This document shows, piece by piece, positions 1 to 8,953 of a stretch of DNA of 64,000 bases. The notes under the pieces were generated by a model that made no database searches, was not told where the DNA came from, and worked only from the letters and a program-made list of their open reading frames with translations. Source of the stretch: Anaerolineales bacterium. GTDB taxonomy: Bacteria > Chloroflexota > Anaerolineae > 4572-78 > J111. The translations under genes were made by a program, and so were the position numbers. How positions within the stretch are numbered: position 1 is the first letter of the stretch; each line of letters begins with the position of its first letter. The DNA is taken from positions 62,001-126,000 of the forward strand of contig JACKAT010000010.1 of assembly GCA_020634935.1 (NCBI GenBank), read 5' to 3'.

Positions 1-2499
1 TCCGGTATCAGCGGGACGAACGTTTATATTGCCTTCCAGTATGTCTCCAGCGGCACGGGTGCCGGTACCGCCGCCCGCTGGCGACTCGACGCGATCAACC
101 TCTTTGAGCAGCAACAAACCGTTACAACGAAAGTTCACGAGGTTCAAGGCAATGGCTCGGCCAGCCCCCTAGTTGGACAAACGGTGACCATCGAGGGCAT
201 TGTCGTCGGCGATTTTCAGGATGGAGCCAGCGGTACAAACGGCGATTTGAACGGTTTCTTCGTTCAGGAAGAAGATGCTGACGCCGATAGTGACCCTCTA
301 ACATCGGAAGGCATATTTGTCTTTGATGGCAATTCACCGGCTGTCAACGTAGCCAATGGTGATCTGGTTCGGGTTGAGGGCGCGGTTTCCGAATTCAACG
401 GCTTGACCGAGATCACGTCCTTCTCTGGTGTTACGGTTGTTAGCAATAGCAACCCGCTGCCTACCAAAACCAATTTATCTTTGCCCATCACTTCAGTCGA
501 TGATTTCGAAGCTTACGAAGGCATGCTGGTCACTTTTCCGCAGGCGCTTGTCATTTCAGAATATTTCAACTTCGACCGCTTCGGTGAAATCGTGTTGACC
601 TCCGAACGGCATACCACCCCCACCGCCGAAGTTGAGCCTGGTTCAGCCGCAATTCAAGCGGCGCAGGACTTTTTGCTCGACAAGATCACGCTCGATGACG
701 GGCGCAGCTCTCAGAATCCGGATCCGGCTATCCATCCCAATGGGAATATATTTGATCTGAATAACCTATTCCGTGGCGGTGACACCGTTGCCAACGTAAC
801 CGGTGTAATGCACTATGCCTTTGACCTCTATCGCATTCAGCCGACCCAGGGCGCGGATTATACCAACGCCAATCCCCGTCCGACATCACCGGAATCTGTT
901 GGCGGCAGCTTGAAAGTAGCTTCCTTCAACGTGCTGAATTACTTCACGACACTTGATAACAGTGGTCCAATCTGCGGTCCCTTGGCCAATCAGGATTGCC
1001 GAGGTGCGGATGACGCGACGGAGTTCACTCGCCAGCGCGACAAGATCATCGCCGCGTTGACTGAGATCGACGCCGACGTGGTCGGTTTGTTGGAAATCGA
1101 GAACTACCCCGGCGATGTACCCACGGCGGACCTGGTTAGTGGTTTGAGTGGGTATGATTACATTGAGACTGGGGCGATTGGTTCGGATGCCATCCGGGTT
1201 GCGTTGATTTACAAACCGGCTTCGGTCACACCAGTTGGTCCCTACGCTATCCTCGACTCTTCCGTGGATGCTCGCTTCATTGATACCAAGAATCGCCCCG
1301 CCCTGGCCCAAACCTTTATAGATAACTCCACCGGCGGCAAATTTACGGTCGCAGTCAATCACCTCAAATCCAAAGGCTCGGCTTGTGATGATGTTGGCGA
1401 CCCGGACACCGGCGATGGGGCAGGAAACTGCAACCTGACCCGGAAAGCAGCCGCCGAAGCACTGGTTGACTGGCTGGCTGGTGACCCGACCGGCAGCGAA
1501 GACGAAGACTTCCTGATCATCGGCGACCTGAACTCCTACGATAAGGAAGATCCCATCGATGCCATCCTGGCGGGCGGATACACCGACTTGGCCCGATACT
1601 ACCAGGGCGAGTATGCCTACTCCTACGTGTTCGACGGACAAACCGGCTACCTGGATTACGCGCTGTCGAGCGCCGGCTTACAACTGGATAGCGAAGTCAC
1701 CGGTGCCACCGAATGGCACATCAATGCTGACGAACCCGACCTGATCGACTACGATACCAGCTTCAAGCAGGCTGCTCAGGATGCTATCTACGCACCGGAT
1801 GCCTACCGTGCCTCCGATCACGATCCGGTGATTGTGGGCCTCAATGTTTGTGACGAGATTGCCCCGACTCTGGAAGTATCCGTGTCGCCGGATAGCTTGT
1901 GGCCGGCCAACCACAAATATGTAACCGTTACAGCCACGCCGGCTGCCAGCGACAACTTCGACTCGGCCCCGGTTGTAACTTTGGTCAGTGTCACCTCAAG
2001 CGAGGCGGACAGCGGCCTTGGCGATGGAGATAAGCCCAACGATATCGTCATTATCAACGATACCACGTTCGACCTTCGAGCCGAGCGATCTGGAAATGGC
2101 GATGGCCGCACGTACACCATCACCTACCAAGTCACGGATAGCTGCGGCAACAGTACCCAAGCCAACGCCACGGTCACCGTTCCACATGACCAAGGCAAGG
2201 ATAAGGATAAGGGTAAGAACCAGGACCAGGACCAAGGCAAAGGCAAGGGTAAGGACCCGGACAAGGATAAAGACAAGACCAATGATGAGTCTGAGCCAGA
2301 AGCGCCGGATGAAGGCGATGCTGAGCCTGAACCTCAAGAAACTCCCGATGCAAACCCGGGCAACTCTGAGTCTAATAACAACGAGGACGAAGAAGGTGTT
2401 GACGATGACTCTGGTGCAGAGGAAAGCGATACGCCAGCAGAGTCCCCAGAGGGCGGCGAAGTTGAATCGACGCCGGATGAAGCGAGTGAAGGTGAGTAG
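1..2499 (+). CDS. ExeM/NucH-family extracellular endonuclease, 5' truncated
   Basis: The reading frame is open from base 1, so the true start and signal peptide lie upstream of the window; an internal ATG at 184 is not the start. The first ~60 codons read as the end of a beta-sandwich anchor domain. An OB-like region follows, then an endonuclease/exonuclease/phosphatase domain (about 910-1845) with a SFNVLNYF opening, a LLEIEN metal-binding glutamate motif, an IIGDLNSY motif and a terminal SDHDPV catalytic motif at 1813-1830. Next comes an Ig-like domain (about 1850-2180) and a highly charged K/D/Q/E/P-rich tail. The family degrades extracellular DNA, for nutrient recovery or biofilm turnover. 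The downstream gene is a secreted 5'-nucleotidase, which fits stepwise nucleic-acid scavenging. Family assignment is firm; role is inferred. Confidence 0.88.
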   Translation, partial: SGISGTNVYIAFQYVSSGTGAGTAARWRLDAINLFEQQQTVTTKVHEVQGNGSASPLVGQTVTIEGIVVGDFQDGASGTNGDLNGFFVQEEDADADSDPLTSEGIFVFDGNSPAVNVANGDLVRVEGAVSEFNGLTEITSFSGVTVVSNSNPLPTKTNLSLPITSVDDFEAYEGMLVTFPQALVISEYFNFDRFGEIVLTSERHTTPTAEVEPGSAAIQAAQDFLLDKITLDDGRSSQNPDPAIHPNGNIFDLNNLFRGGDTVANVTGVMHYAFDLYRIQPTQGADYTNANPRPTSPESVGGSLKVASFNVLNYFTTLDNSGPICGPLANQDCRGADDATEFTRQRDKIIAALTEIDADVVGLLEIENYPGDVPTADLVSGLSGYDYIETGAIGSDAIRVALIYKPASVTPVGPYAILDSSVDARFIDTKNRPALAQTFIDNSTGGKFTVAVNHLKSKGSACDDVGDPDTGDGAGNCNLTRKAAAEALVDWLAGDPTGSEDEDFLIIGDLNSYDKEDPIDAILAGGYTDLARYYQGEYAYSYVFDGQTGYLDYALSSAGLQLDSEVTGATEWHINADEPDLIDYDTSFKQAAQDAIYAPDAYRASDHDPVIVGLNVCDEIAPTLEVSVSPDSLWPANHKYVTVTATPAASDNFDSAPVVTLVSVTSSEADSGLGDGDKPNDIVIINDTTFDLRAERSGNGDGRTYTITYQVTDSCGNSTQANATVTVPHDQGKDKDKGKNQDQDQGKGKGKDPDKDKDKTNDESEPEAPDEGDAEPEPQETPDANPGNSESNNNEDEEGVDDDSGAEESDTPAESPEGGEVESTPDEASEGE

Positions 2500-2889
2500 A
2501 AAAAGAATGAATAGTATAAAGAAAGGATAAAGATATCGAGGAGAGACGGATTTTACAACTTGCAAAGCGATAGGACATTCTTGAGTAAATCTGCCATCGA
2601 GAAACTGACCGGCGGGCCGGCCGCGAGTCGTCCCGCTATAACAAAAAATATAGGATTTACGTAGAGTTACCTTCTCGGAAGCTAAACAAGCGGCATCAAG
2701 CTTGGCTTTTGCTATCAAGTTTGGTCCGCAACCTGGCTTCCGGGAAGGTTGGCCTCCCACTATATCAAAGGGGGTGATGGCCAAAACTTATTGGGTAACA
2801 CAGACCGGTTTAACGCTTAACCTCAGGACTACTCAGGCGCAACGACCTGAGGCCATCAAATTTAAAGCTAATCATAGGAGACCAAAAAT
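2500..2889 (+). other. Intergenic leader with nested inverted repeats
   Basis: No credible gene. The 3' half, just upstream of the 5'-nucleotidase, holds hairpin-forming arms: aacct/aggtt (2730-2750), ttggcc (2749-2754) with ggccaa (2779-2784), and cctcagg (2821-2827) with cctgagg (2846-2852). It could be a structured 5' leader, but I could not match it to a known riboswitch consensus. Confidence 0.35.
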
Positions 2890-4647
2890 ATGAAACGACC
2901 AATAGTTGTGATGTTAGTTATAGCCCTATTGCTTTTGTTCGTGTCGGCTGTATCTGCGGGGTCACCAGACCACGATAAACACGATGAACACGATGAACCA
3001 CAGAAGTCACATGAAAAAACCGACCCGAAAGGTCAGCTCATCGAACTCCAAATCCTGGCGTTCAATGACTATCACGGCCATCTCCAGTCGACCACGCCAG
3101 GGACAATCAATGGCGCCGCAGCCGGTGGTTCGGAGTACCTATCGGCCAAGCTCAACGAGCTGCGCCTGGGCCATAAATACAGCCTGACCGTCGCTGCCGG
3201 TGACCTCATTGGCGGCTCACCGGCCTTTTCCGGGCTCTTTCATGACGAACCGTCGGTCGAGTCGTTGAATGCCATGAAACTCGATGTCTCTAGCGTCGGT
3301 AACCACGAGTTTGATGAGGGCGTCACCGAGCTGCTCCGCATGCAGAATGGCGGCTGCCACCCCATTGATGGCTGCTACTTCCCTGACAAGCCGTACGCCG
3401 GCGCCGACTTTCAGTGGCTCGCCGCCAATGTCGTCAACGAGGATAGCGGAGAAACCGCCCTCCCACCCTACTGGATCAGGCGGTTCCAGAACGTCAAGGT
3501 CGGTTTCATCGGCATGACCCTCGAGGGCACTGATGCCATAGTCGCGGCCGCCGGCATCCGCGGCTGGGACTTCCGCGACGAGGCCGAGACCGCCAATGCG
3601 CTCGTCCCTGAGCTGCAGGCGCAGGGCGTCGAGGCCATCGTTGTACTTCTGCACGAGGGCGGCTCGCAGACGCCGCCACCTGGTGAGGTAAACGCCTGCG
3701 TCGGCATCTCCGGGCCGATTGTGGCGATCAACGACGCGCTCGATCCGGCCATCGACGCGGTAATCACCGGCCACACGCATCTGCCCTATAACTGCGTGCT
3801 TAATGGTCGCATCGTCACCAGCGCCTACTCCTACGGCCGGGTGGTTTCCGAGTTGAACCTCGTTCTCGACAAACGGACCAAGGACGTTCGCCGCGACCTG
3901 AGTACGGCTACCAACCACATCGTCGAGCAGGATGAGCTAAGCCCCGATCCGGCGTTGACCGCAGTCATCGCCAAGTGGCAACCTCTTTATGACGCGTCCG
4001 GCAACACGCCTGTTGGCGCCATCACGGCTGACATCAATCGTGGCGGCAACCCAACGGGAACCGATCGGGGCGTTGAGTCGCCGGCCGGCAACCTGGTCGC
4101 CGATGCTCAGTTGTGGGCCACATCGGCCAACGGTGCCCAAATTGCGTTCATGAACCCGGGTGGGGTCCGCTCCGACCTGACCTACGCCGAGTCAGGTAGC
4201 GAGGGTGACGGTGTCGTTACTTTTGGCGAGGCCTTTACTTTCCAGCCGTTCGGCAACAACCTCCTAACCTTTCCGATGACCGGCGCCCAGATCATTTCGG
4301 TGCTTAAGGAGCAGTGCCAGCCGGCCGGATCGAGTCGCCCGTTCCTGCACCTCGGCGTGTCGAACGGTTTCACCTACGATCTCGCCAAGACCATTGATGC
4401 AGGTAATTGCACCTCAATCACGGTAAGCAACGTGAAGTTGAACGGCGAGGATCTCAACGAGGTCGCGATTTACAACGTTACGGCGAATAATTTCCTCGCC
4501 GACGGTGGGGACAACTTTGGCACGTTCGCCACGGTCACAGGCACGAAGCTGGATGGTGGCAATGATCTCGAGGCCCTCATCAACTACCTCGGCACGTTCG
4601 GTCCGGTCGCTCCGCCAAGCACCGACCGGGTCAATGAGCTGCCCTAA
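2890..4647 (+). CDS. Secreted bifunctional metallophosphatase/5'-nucleotidase
   Basis: 585 residues. It should hydrolyse extracellular nucleotides or nucleotide sugars to nucleosides plus phosphate. A signal peptide (about residues 1-23, hydrophobic core then VSAG) targets export. A short His/Asp-rich stretch follows (27-43). The calcineurin-like domain shows the metal ligands FNDYHGH (D60, H62, H64), D105, GNHE (N138, H139) and a GHTH motif. The C-terminal 5'-nucleotidase domain carries NPGGVRSDL and a GEAFTFQPFGN loop for substrate stacking. There is no LPxTG anchor or C-terminal membrane segment, so it is probably released or loosely held. A ribosome site (aggag) sits about 10 bases before the ATG. 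It follows a secreted nuclease, so the pair may feed nucleosides and phosphate to the cell. Confidence 0.93.
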   Translation: MKRPIVVMLVIALLLLFVSAVSAGSPDHDKHDEHDEPQKSHEKTDPKGQLIELQILAFNDYHGHLQSTTPGTINGAAAGGSEYLSAKLNELRLGHKYSLTVAAGDLIGGSPAFSGLFHDEPSVESLNAMKLDVSSVGNHEFDEGVTELLRMQNGGCHPIDGCYFPDKPYAGADFQWLAANVVNEDSGETALPPYWIRRFQNVKVGFIGMTLEGTDAIVAAAGIRGWDFRDEAETANALVPELQAQGVEAIVVLLHEGGSQTPPPGEVNACVGISGPIVAINDALDPAIDAVITGHTHLPYNCVLNGRIVTSAYSYGRVVSELNLVLDKRTKDVRRDLSTATNHIVEQDELSPDPALTAVIAKWQPLYDASGNTPVGAITADINRGGNPTGTDRGVESPAGNLVADAQLWATSANGAQIAFMNPGGVRSDLTYAESGSEGDGVVTFGEAFTFQPFGNNLLTFPMTGAQIISVLKEQCQPAGSSRPFLHLGVSNGFTYDLAKTIDAGNCTSITVSNVKLNGEDLNEVAIYNVTANNFLADGGDNFGTFATVTGTKLDGGNDLEALINYLGTFGPVAPPSTDRVNELP

Positions 4648-4686
4648 GCGGAGTTTGATGGCCGCTTAAGTTTTGTAACCAGCCAA

Positions 4687-4723
4687 AGCCTCGGGTCCAA
4701 ACCTAGATTTTGGACCCGAGGCT
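4687..4723. terminator. Hairpin between convergent genes
   Basis: A perfect 15-bp inverted repeat (4687-4701 with 4709-4723, 7-base loop) lies between the 3' ends of the 5'-nucleotidase and the convergent HxlR gene. No long T-run follows on either side, so termination strength is uncertain. Confidence 0.6.
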
Positions 4724-4904
4724 AATCCAGCATTTGATCCACGAATGAATTCAACGACCCAATGTGTAAGTTATTTATTTGCCGTTCCTTAGTAGCCCTG
4801 TTGACCCAGGTTTAGGGTTTGGGCAATAATCGGTCTACAGGAAGTCTTAAGATTGATATTTTTTTCGATTGGTCAGGCAGTTTCAGTTAACCCCATTATG
4901 CCGA

Positions 4905-5285
4905 TTACTGATCGCCATTGGGGTTAAGTGCCGCTGAGCGGGCGGCTTCGACTTGATGCATATACGTCTCGGACCACTGACACAGAGCCGATAACGGCTC
5001 GATCAAGGTGCAGCCGAGCGGGGTCAACGAATATTCGACTTTAGGCGGGACCACCGGATACACCGTCCGGTTGATCAAGCCGTCATGCTCCATTTTGCGC
5101 AGCGTTTGGGTGAGCATCTTCTGCGAGATGCCGCCAATCTGCCGTTGTAGTTCCCCGTACCGCACTGTCTGGTGTGCCGCCAAAACATACACCACCAACA
5201 TCGTCCATTTATCGGCGATCAGATCCAAGGCTCGTCGCGAGCCGCAGTTAGGATCTAACACGTTCGGTCTGATTGGATTGTCCAT
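4905..5285 (-). CDS. HxlR-family transcriptional regulator
   Basis: 126 residues from the ATG at 5285. That start is preferred over an ATG 27 bases upstream because a GGGAG ribosome site precedes it. It is a winged-helix DNA-binding protein with the full family signature: an N-terminal cysteine (C14), a DKWT motif, YGELQRQI, GISQKMLTQTLRKMEHDGL (recognition helix) and PKVEYSLT before a C-terminal dimer helix. Many relatives sense electrophiles or aldehydes through the N-terminal cysteine. It is divergent from an aldo/keto reductase, so local control of that gene is likely. The effector is unknown. Confidence 0.93.
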   Translation of the reverse strand: MDNPIRPNVLDPNCGSRRALDLIADKWTMLVVYVLAAHQTVRYGELQRQIGGISQKMLTQTLRKMEHDGLINRTVYPVVPPKVEYSLTPLGCTLIEPLSALCQWSETYMHQVEAARSAALNPNGDQ

Positions 5286-5313
5286 TACAATTCGCTCCCA
5301 TTCAAAAATCACC

Positions 5314-5444
5314 AGGACTTACGCAGTTGACACGCCAGTGGAACAAAATCAGCCACGAATTACACGAATTGACACGAAAAACAAAAAATAATTAGTGAAA
5401 ATTCGTGTATTTCGTGGCTAAAAAATTTGGATTGCGTAAGCCCT
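5314..5444. repeat. Nested inverted-repeat element, TTACGC-type ends
   Basis: Outer arms AGGACTTACGCA (5314-5325) and TGCGTAAGCCCT (5433-5444) pair with one mismatch. A second inverted repeat, 19 of 20 matching, lies inside (5351-5370 with 5400-5419). The outer ends are shared with elements at 9052, 20001 and 20982. It separates the HxlR and aldo/keto reductase genes. It looks like a miniature inverted-repeat (MITE-like) element with no coding capacity. Confidence 0.7.
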
Positions 5445-5500
5445 AATCAAATTGCGCTAACACGCACCAAAAGGTAAGTATCGCTCAAAAAAGTACCTAC

Positions 5501-5528
5501 TTGAAACTTGGTGTGTATGTTATATACT
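5501..5528 (+). promoter_or_regulatory. Candidate sigma70 promoter of the aldo/keto reductase
   Basis: TTGAAA (5501-5506) and TATACT (5523-5528) are separated by 16 bases, about 50 bases before the start codon. Just upstream, GGTAAGT (5473-5479) and AGTACC (5492-5497) form an imperfect dyad that could be the HxlR operator. This is pattern-based only. Confidence 0.5.
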
Positions 5529-5576
5529 GGTTTTGAATGTTTTTACAAAATTTAGTCACCCTTTGGAGAAAGCATA

Positions 5577-6596
5577 ATGCGTTATAAGTTACTGGGTAAG
5601 AGCGGTCTGCGGGTTTCTGAGATGGCCTTGGGGACCATGACCTTTGGTGATACGTGGGGCTGGGGCGCTTCAAAAGAGGAGAGCCAAAAAATATTTAACG
5701 GCTATGCGGAAGCCGGCGGCAACTTTATCGATACGGCCAACCGCTATACGGAAGGCACGAGCGAGCACTACGTAGGCGACTTTATCGCCGCCGATCGGGA
5801 CCATTTTGTCCTGGCCACCAAATACACCCTGTTCGACCGCCGGAACGACCCTAACGCCAGCGGCAACCACCGCAAGAATATGATCCGCTCGCTGGAAGCC
5901 AGCTTGAAACGGCTCAAGACCGATTATATCGATGTCTTTTGGGTCCACGCCTGGGATTTTATGACCCCGGTCGAAGAAGTCATGCAAGGGCTGGACAATC
6001 TGGTTCGCGCCGGGAAAGTGCTGTACGTCGGCATCTCCGACACACCGGCTTGGATTGTGTCGCAGGCCAATACACTGGCCGCCTTGCGAGGCTGGACGCC
6101 CTTCATTGGCTTGCAGATACAGTACAGCCTGATCGAACGAACCCCGGAGCGCGACTTACTACCGATGGCTCGCGCGTTCGGCATGAGTGTTACGGCCTGG
6201 GGGGCTTTAGGCTCGGGCGTGCTAACCGGCAAATATAACCAGCCCGATCAAGATGCCCAGGGCCGAGCCGCTATGTGGGGAGCCATCGAACCCCACAAGT
6301 TGACCATCGCCCAGGCAGTGGTCGATATAGCGGAAACGATAGACTGTACCCCTTCGCAAGTGGCCTTGAGTTGGGTGCGGCAGCAGTCCGGTTCTATGAT
6401 CCCGTTGATTGGCGCTCGGAATGTGGCGCAGCTTGAGGACAATTTAGGTTGCCTTAACGTCACATTAACCGATGAGCAGCTATCCCTGTTGAATGAGGTG
6501 AGCCGGATCGAATTGGGTTTCCCCCACGATTTTCTGACTTCTCAAGGAGTGAAAGATGTCATCTACGGGGGGACGTTGGCCCAAATTGATGCTTAA
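5577..6596 (+). CDS. Aldo/keto reductase
   Basis: 339 residues; a cytosolic NADPH-dependent oxidoreductase with a TIM-barrel fold that reduces aldehydes or ketones. The catalytic tetrad is visible: D52 and Y57 (in FIDTANRYTEG), K82 (LATKYTL) and H124 (VFWVHAWD). The C-terminal NADP-binding loop IPLIGARNVAQLEDNL is intact. A GGAG ribosome site lies 8 bases before the ATG. Length and motifs place it with YajO/potassium-channel-beta-like AKRs. It is divergent from an HxlR regulator, an arrangement often seen for detoxification genes induced by reactive carbonyls or quinones. The substrate cannot be read from sequence. Confidence 0.95.
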   Translation: MRYKLLGKSGLRVSEMALGTMTFGDTWGWGASKEESQKIFNGYAEAGGNFIDTANRYTEGTSEHYVGDFIAADRDHFVLATKYTLFDRRNDPNASGNHRKNMIRSLEASLKRLKTDYIDVFWVHAWDFMTPVEEVMQGLDNLVRAGKVLYVGISDTPAWIVSQANTLAALRGWTPFIGLQIQYSLIERTPERDLLPMARAFGMSVTAWGALGSGVLTGKYNQPDQDAQGRAAMWGAIEPHKLTIAQAVVDIAETIDCTPSQVALSWVRQQSGSMIPLIGARNVAQLEDNLGCLNVTLTDEQLSLLNEVSRIELGFPHDFLTSQGVKDVIYGGTLAQIDA

Positions 6597-6625
6597 TGAG
6601 GGTTCATCCGACGTTGATTTGAAGA

Positions 6626-7225
6626 CTACAGCAAACCGGCCAACACCACCGCCGTATATACCAGAAAAAGGGAAAGGATGATGTTGATCACGGCTTTCAC
6701 CTGGGGATGATGCAGATAGGACTTGATTACGCTGCCAAATAAGGCCCAGACAGATGTGGCGCAAAACGACGTCATCGCCAACAGGATAACGGCCGCGATT
6801 AACAGCTTGGTGTTGCCGGTAATCGGAGCCAGAAACGCGGAAAACAGCGTTAAAGCATAAACCATCAATTTTGGATTTAATAGTTGCAGCATAAACCCAT
6901 GGCCAAAACCCATGGGTTTACTATTGTCGTCAGCAAAGGTGTAGCTGGCTTTGAGGATAACCCCGGCCAGGTAGAGAATATACCCCGCGCCGATATAACG
7001 CAGCGCCGGTTCCAGAGCCGGCAGGGAACTCAACAACAGCCCGGACACCCACCCGCTCAGCAGCATCACCAACAAAACTCCCACAGCCAGACCCGCTTGA
7101 TAGTTTAGCGTATTTTTGTAGCCGTGCAGCACCCCCATCGATGCGGTGGAGATGTTGCTGGGGCCGGGTGTAAAGGTTGAAATCAACACGTATGAAATTA
7201 AAGGGATGAGATTAACGGTTAGCAT
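6626..7225 (-). CDS. LysE/RhtB-family exporter
   Basis: 199 residues and about six transmembrane helices. The N-terminal family signature TPGPSNISTASMGVLHGYK is clear, and NPKLMVYALTLF matches the second conserved segment. Members export amino acids or small metabolites from the cytoplasm. A strong AAGGAG ribosome site lies 6 bases before the start. An AraC-type regulator lies upstream on the same strand and may control it. The substrate is unknown. Confidence 0.92.
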   Translation of the reverse strand: MLTVNLIPLISYVLISTFTPGPSNISTASMGVLHGYKNTLNYQAGLAVGVLLVMLLSGWVSGLLLSSLPALEPALRYIGAGYILYLAGVILKASYTFADDNSKPMGFGHGFMLQLLNPKLMVYALTLFSAFLAPITGNTKLLIAAVILLAMTSFCATSVWALFGSVIKSYLHHPQVKAVINIILSLFLVYTAVVLAGLL

Positions 7226-7397
7226 AAAATCTCCTTCTTTAGATAGATGAGTATGGGTTATTGTTTAAGGGGTAGGTTAATAATGAAGAGTGGATTATAG
7301 ATAACTTCGTATACGAGGGGATTGGGAGATTAAGAGATTGAGCTAAGTTATCTCCCTATCTCCCCATCTCTAATCTCCGTTCAAATGCTAAAGTTAT

Positions 7398-8228
7398 TTA
7401 TGAACAGTTTCTCAACTGCTGCGCATATTGGCCCGGCGTAACGCCGATAATTTGCTTGAAGCGATGGGTTAAGTGGCTTTGACTGCTGAAGCCGACTTCA
7501 TAAGCGACCTCGACCATCGGCTGGCCGGCTTCGATCAGTCGTTGAGCCTGGCCAATGCGGACGCTTTCCAGATAGGTGTGAGGTGGCATGCCTACCTCGG
7601 CCCGAAAAACGCGCAGCAGGTAGTAGGGGCTGAGCGAGACGTGTTCGGCCAGTTGGGTCAGGGTGATGCCCTGGGCAAAACAGTCATCGATGTAGCGGCG
7701 GGCTTGCCTGACGGCTTTTCGCTCTCGGCCCAGGCGTTGTTCGTTGAAGCGAATATCGGCGTACTGCTTGATGAGTTGAGTCAAGGTCCAGATAAAGCGC
7801 GATTCACCTTCCAGCGGACTTGTGTCTTGAGCCAGCACGCGATGCAGGGCCAAAATATGATCGATCAGCCGGGGCTGGTCGATCCGCACCTCGGCGAAAA
7901 ACGGCAGCGATTGATGCCGGCCGGTCAGCTCGAAAACGGCCGTTTGCATGTGAGCGACCGTCGGGTAAAGGCAGACCATCTCAAACCCGTGGTGATCGAC
8001 CGCCTCGCCGGTATGTACGGCATCCGGGTTGATCAAGATGATCCCCCCCGGCGGCGTGAAATGTTTGTCGCCTTTGTGAGTAAAAGATTGGCGGCCTCGC
8101 TTAATAAGACAAATCACGTAATAGTCGTGACTGTGCCGAGGAAAAGTATGCTCGACGTAAAACGCCTGCAAATACCGTACGTCGAGTTGCGGATTATGCC
8201 GCAGTTTAGTCCATTCCTTGGGGCGCAT
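7398..8228 (-). CDS. AraC-family transcriptional regulator
   Basis: 276 residues. An N-terminal cupin sensor domain (HTFPRHSHDYYVICLIKRG, PGGIILINPDAVHTGEA) is followed by a C-terminal double helix-turn-helix (about 170-272) ending in the diagnostic YEVGFSSQSHLTHRFKQIIG and VTPGQYAQ. The sensor binds a small ligand, often an amino acid or sugar. It sits upstream of and co-oriented with a LysE-type exporter, so regulation of that exporter is the natural guess. Confidence 0.93.
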   Translation of the reverse strand: MRPKEWTKLRHNPQLDVRYLQAFYVEHTFPRHSHDYYVICLIKRGRQSFTHKGDKHFTPPGGIILINPDAVHTGEAVDHHGFEMVCLYPTVAHMQTAVFELTGRHQSLPFFAEVRIDQPRLIDHILALHRVLAQDTSPLEGESRFIWTLTQLIKQYADIRFNEQRLGRERKAVRQARRYIDDCFAQGITLTQLAEHVSLSPYYLLRVFRAEVGMPPHTYLESVRIGQAQRLIEAGQPMVEVAYEVGFSSQSHLTHRFKQIIGVTPGQYAQQLRNCS

Positions 8229-8265
8229 TGAACGTCTAACGATCCTTGTATTTATTCAACAGACG

Positions 8266-8345
8266 AAGTGACTGGCACTTAATCGCAGAATTACAAAGCT
8301 GTATTCCATTCAGCATCCTATATTTGCGCAAAGTGCCAGTCACCT
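8266..8345. repeat. GGTGACTGGCACTT inverted-repeat element
   Basis: About 80 bp bounded by arms aagtgactggcactt (8266-8280) and aagtgccagtcacct (8331-8345). Related copies lie at 42333-42413 (opposite orientation) and 49784-49865. The interior (tgtattcc...gcaaagtgcc) is also conserved between copies, so this is a dispersed repeat family. Confidence 0.75.
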
Positions 8346-8582
8346 GAATAGTTATCCATCATTTCCTTGGTGCATTCATTGTACCACAGTCTAATTGTGG
8401 TTGTCTTGCAGAATATTGCCCTACTATTTCGACCCGATCAATGGCACTGATGTCGAGAAACCGATAGAAAGAATAGTGAAATAAAATCTGCCAGTTATTT
8501 GGTCAAATCCTATTAAAATGGTACGATCTCTAAGAATTAAGTAATTTTCATAACTAACTTGTGAGTTTGAGACCAGGATGAA

Positions 8583-8656
8583 TAGACAGGATTTACAGGA
8601 TTTCCAAGATTAAAATAAGGAAAAATCATATTAATCCTGTTAATTCTGTCTAAATT
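8583..8656. repeat. Short inverted repeat (gacaggattta type)
   Basis: gacaggatttacaggatt on the left pairs imperfectly with aatcctgttaattctgtc on the right. The 8346-8720 gap holds nothing else I recognise; it is AT-rich and non-coding. Confidence 0.5.
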
Positions 8657-8720
8657 AATGTAACAACTTAGAGTTGAAAACTACTTAAATTCTCTCGAAA
8701 TTCATTTTTGGAGGCACGTT

Positions 8721-8789
8721 ATGGACTATTCCCGTGTGGCCGACCTGACTGTTGAGGAACTAAGAAGTTTAATTATGGTAACACGGTAA
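8721..8789 (+). pseudogene. Truncated start of a small TVEELRSLI-type protein
   Basis: A GGAGG ribosome site at 8710-8714 precedes an ATG encoding MDYSRVADLTVEELRSLI. The frame stops after 22 codons, where it runs into an inverted fragment of another gene. The LTVEELxxLI start is common in small antitoxin-like or hypothetical proteins of filamentous bacteria. The junction is near 8775. It is probably a rearrangement scar and non-functional. Confidence 0.45.
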
Positions 8790-8953
8790 GGCTGGTAGCC
8801 GGAGCCTTCGCAGTAACCCCGCAGTTCATCCCCCTGCCGGATCGGTTCGCGGACAGCGCCGCGCCGAAAATAGTTTTGGCCTTTATCAAAGCTCTGTTGG
8901 CTGCTCAACTTCCGGATGGTGGTTTCGGTGATTTTAGGTGTTGTTTGAGTCAT
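8726..8953 (-). pseudogene. Truncated N-terminus of a SWIM zinc-finger protein
   Basis: About the first 55 residues read TETTIRKLSSQQSFDKGQNY then FRRGAVREP and EGSGYQPYRV, which resembles the start of SWIM-domain proteins. After VTI the frame enters the antisense of the facing fragment and the family similarity ends. The CxCxnCxH SWIM motif is absent. Recognition is from family resemblance, not a search. Confidence 0.5.

Noticed and set aside
1996..2784. Minus-strand frame with Ile/Leu/Val-rich repeats
   Set aside because: Antisense of the K/D/E-rich tail of the nuclease, which automatically gives hydrophobic codons; no start signals.
2695..2889. c-di-AMP (ydaO) riboswitch
   Set aside because: A GGGGGTGA and a CGCTTAACCTCA segment look suggestive, but the rest of the consensus and pairing do not fit.
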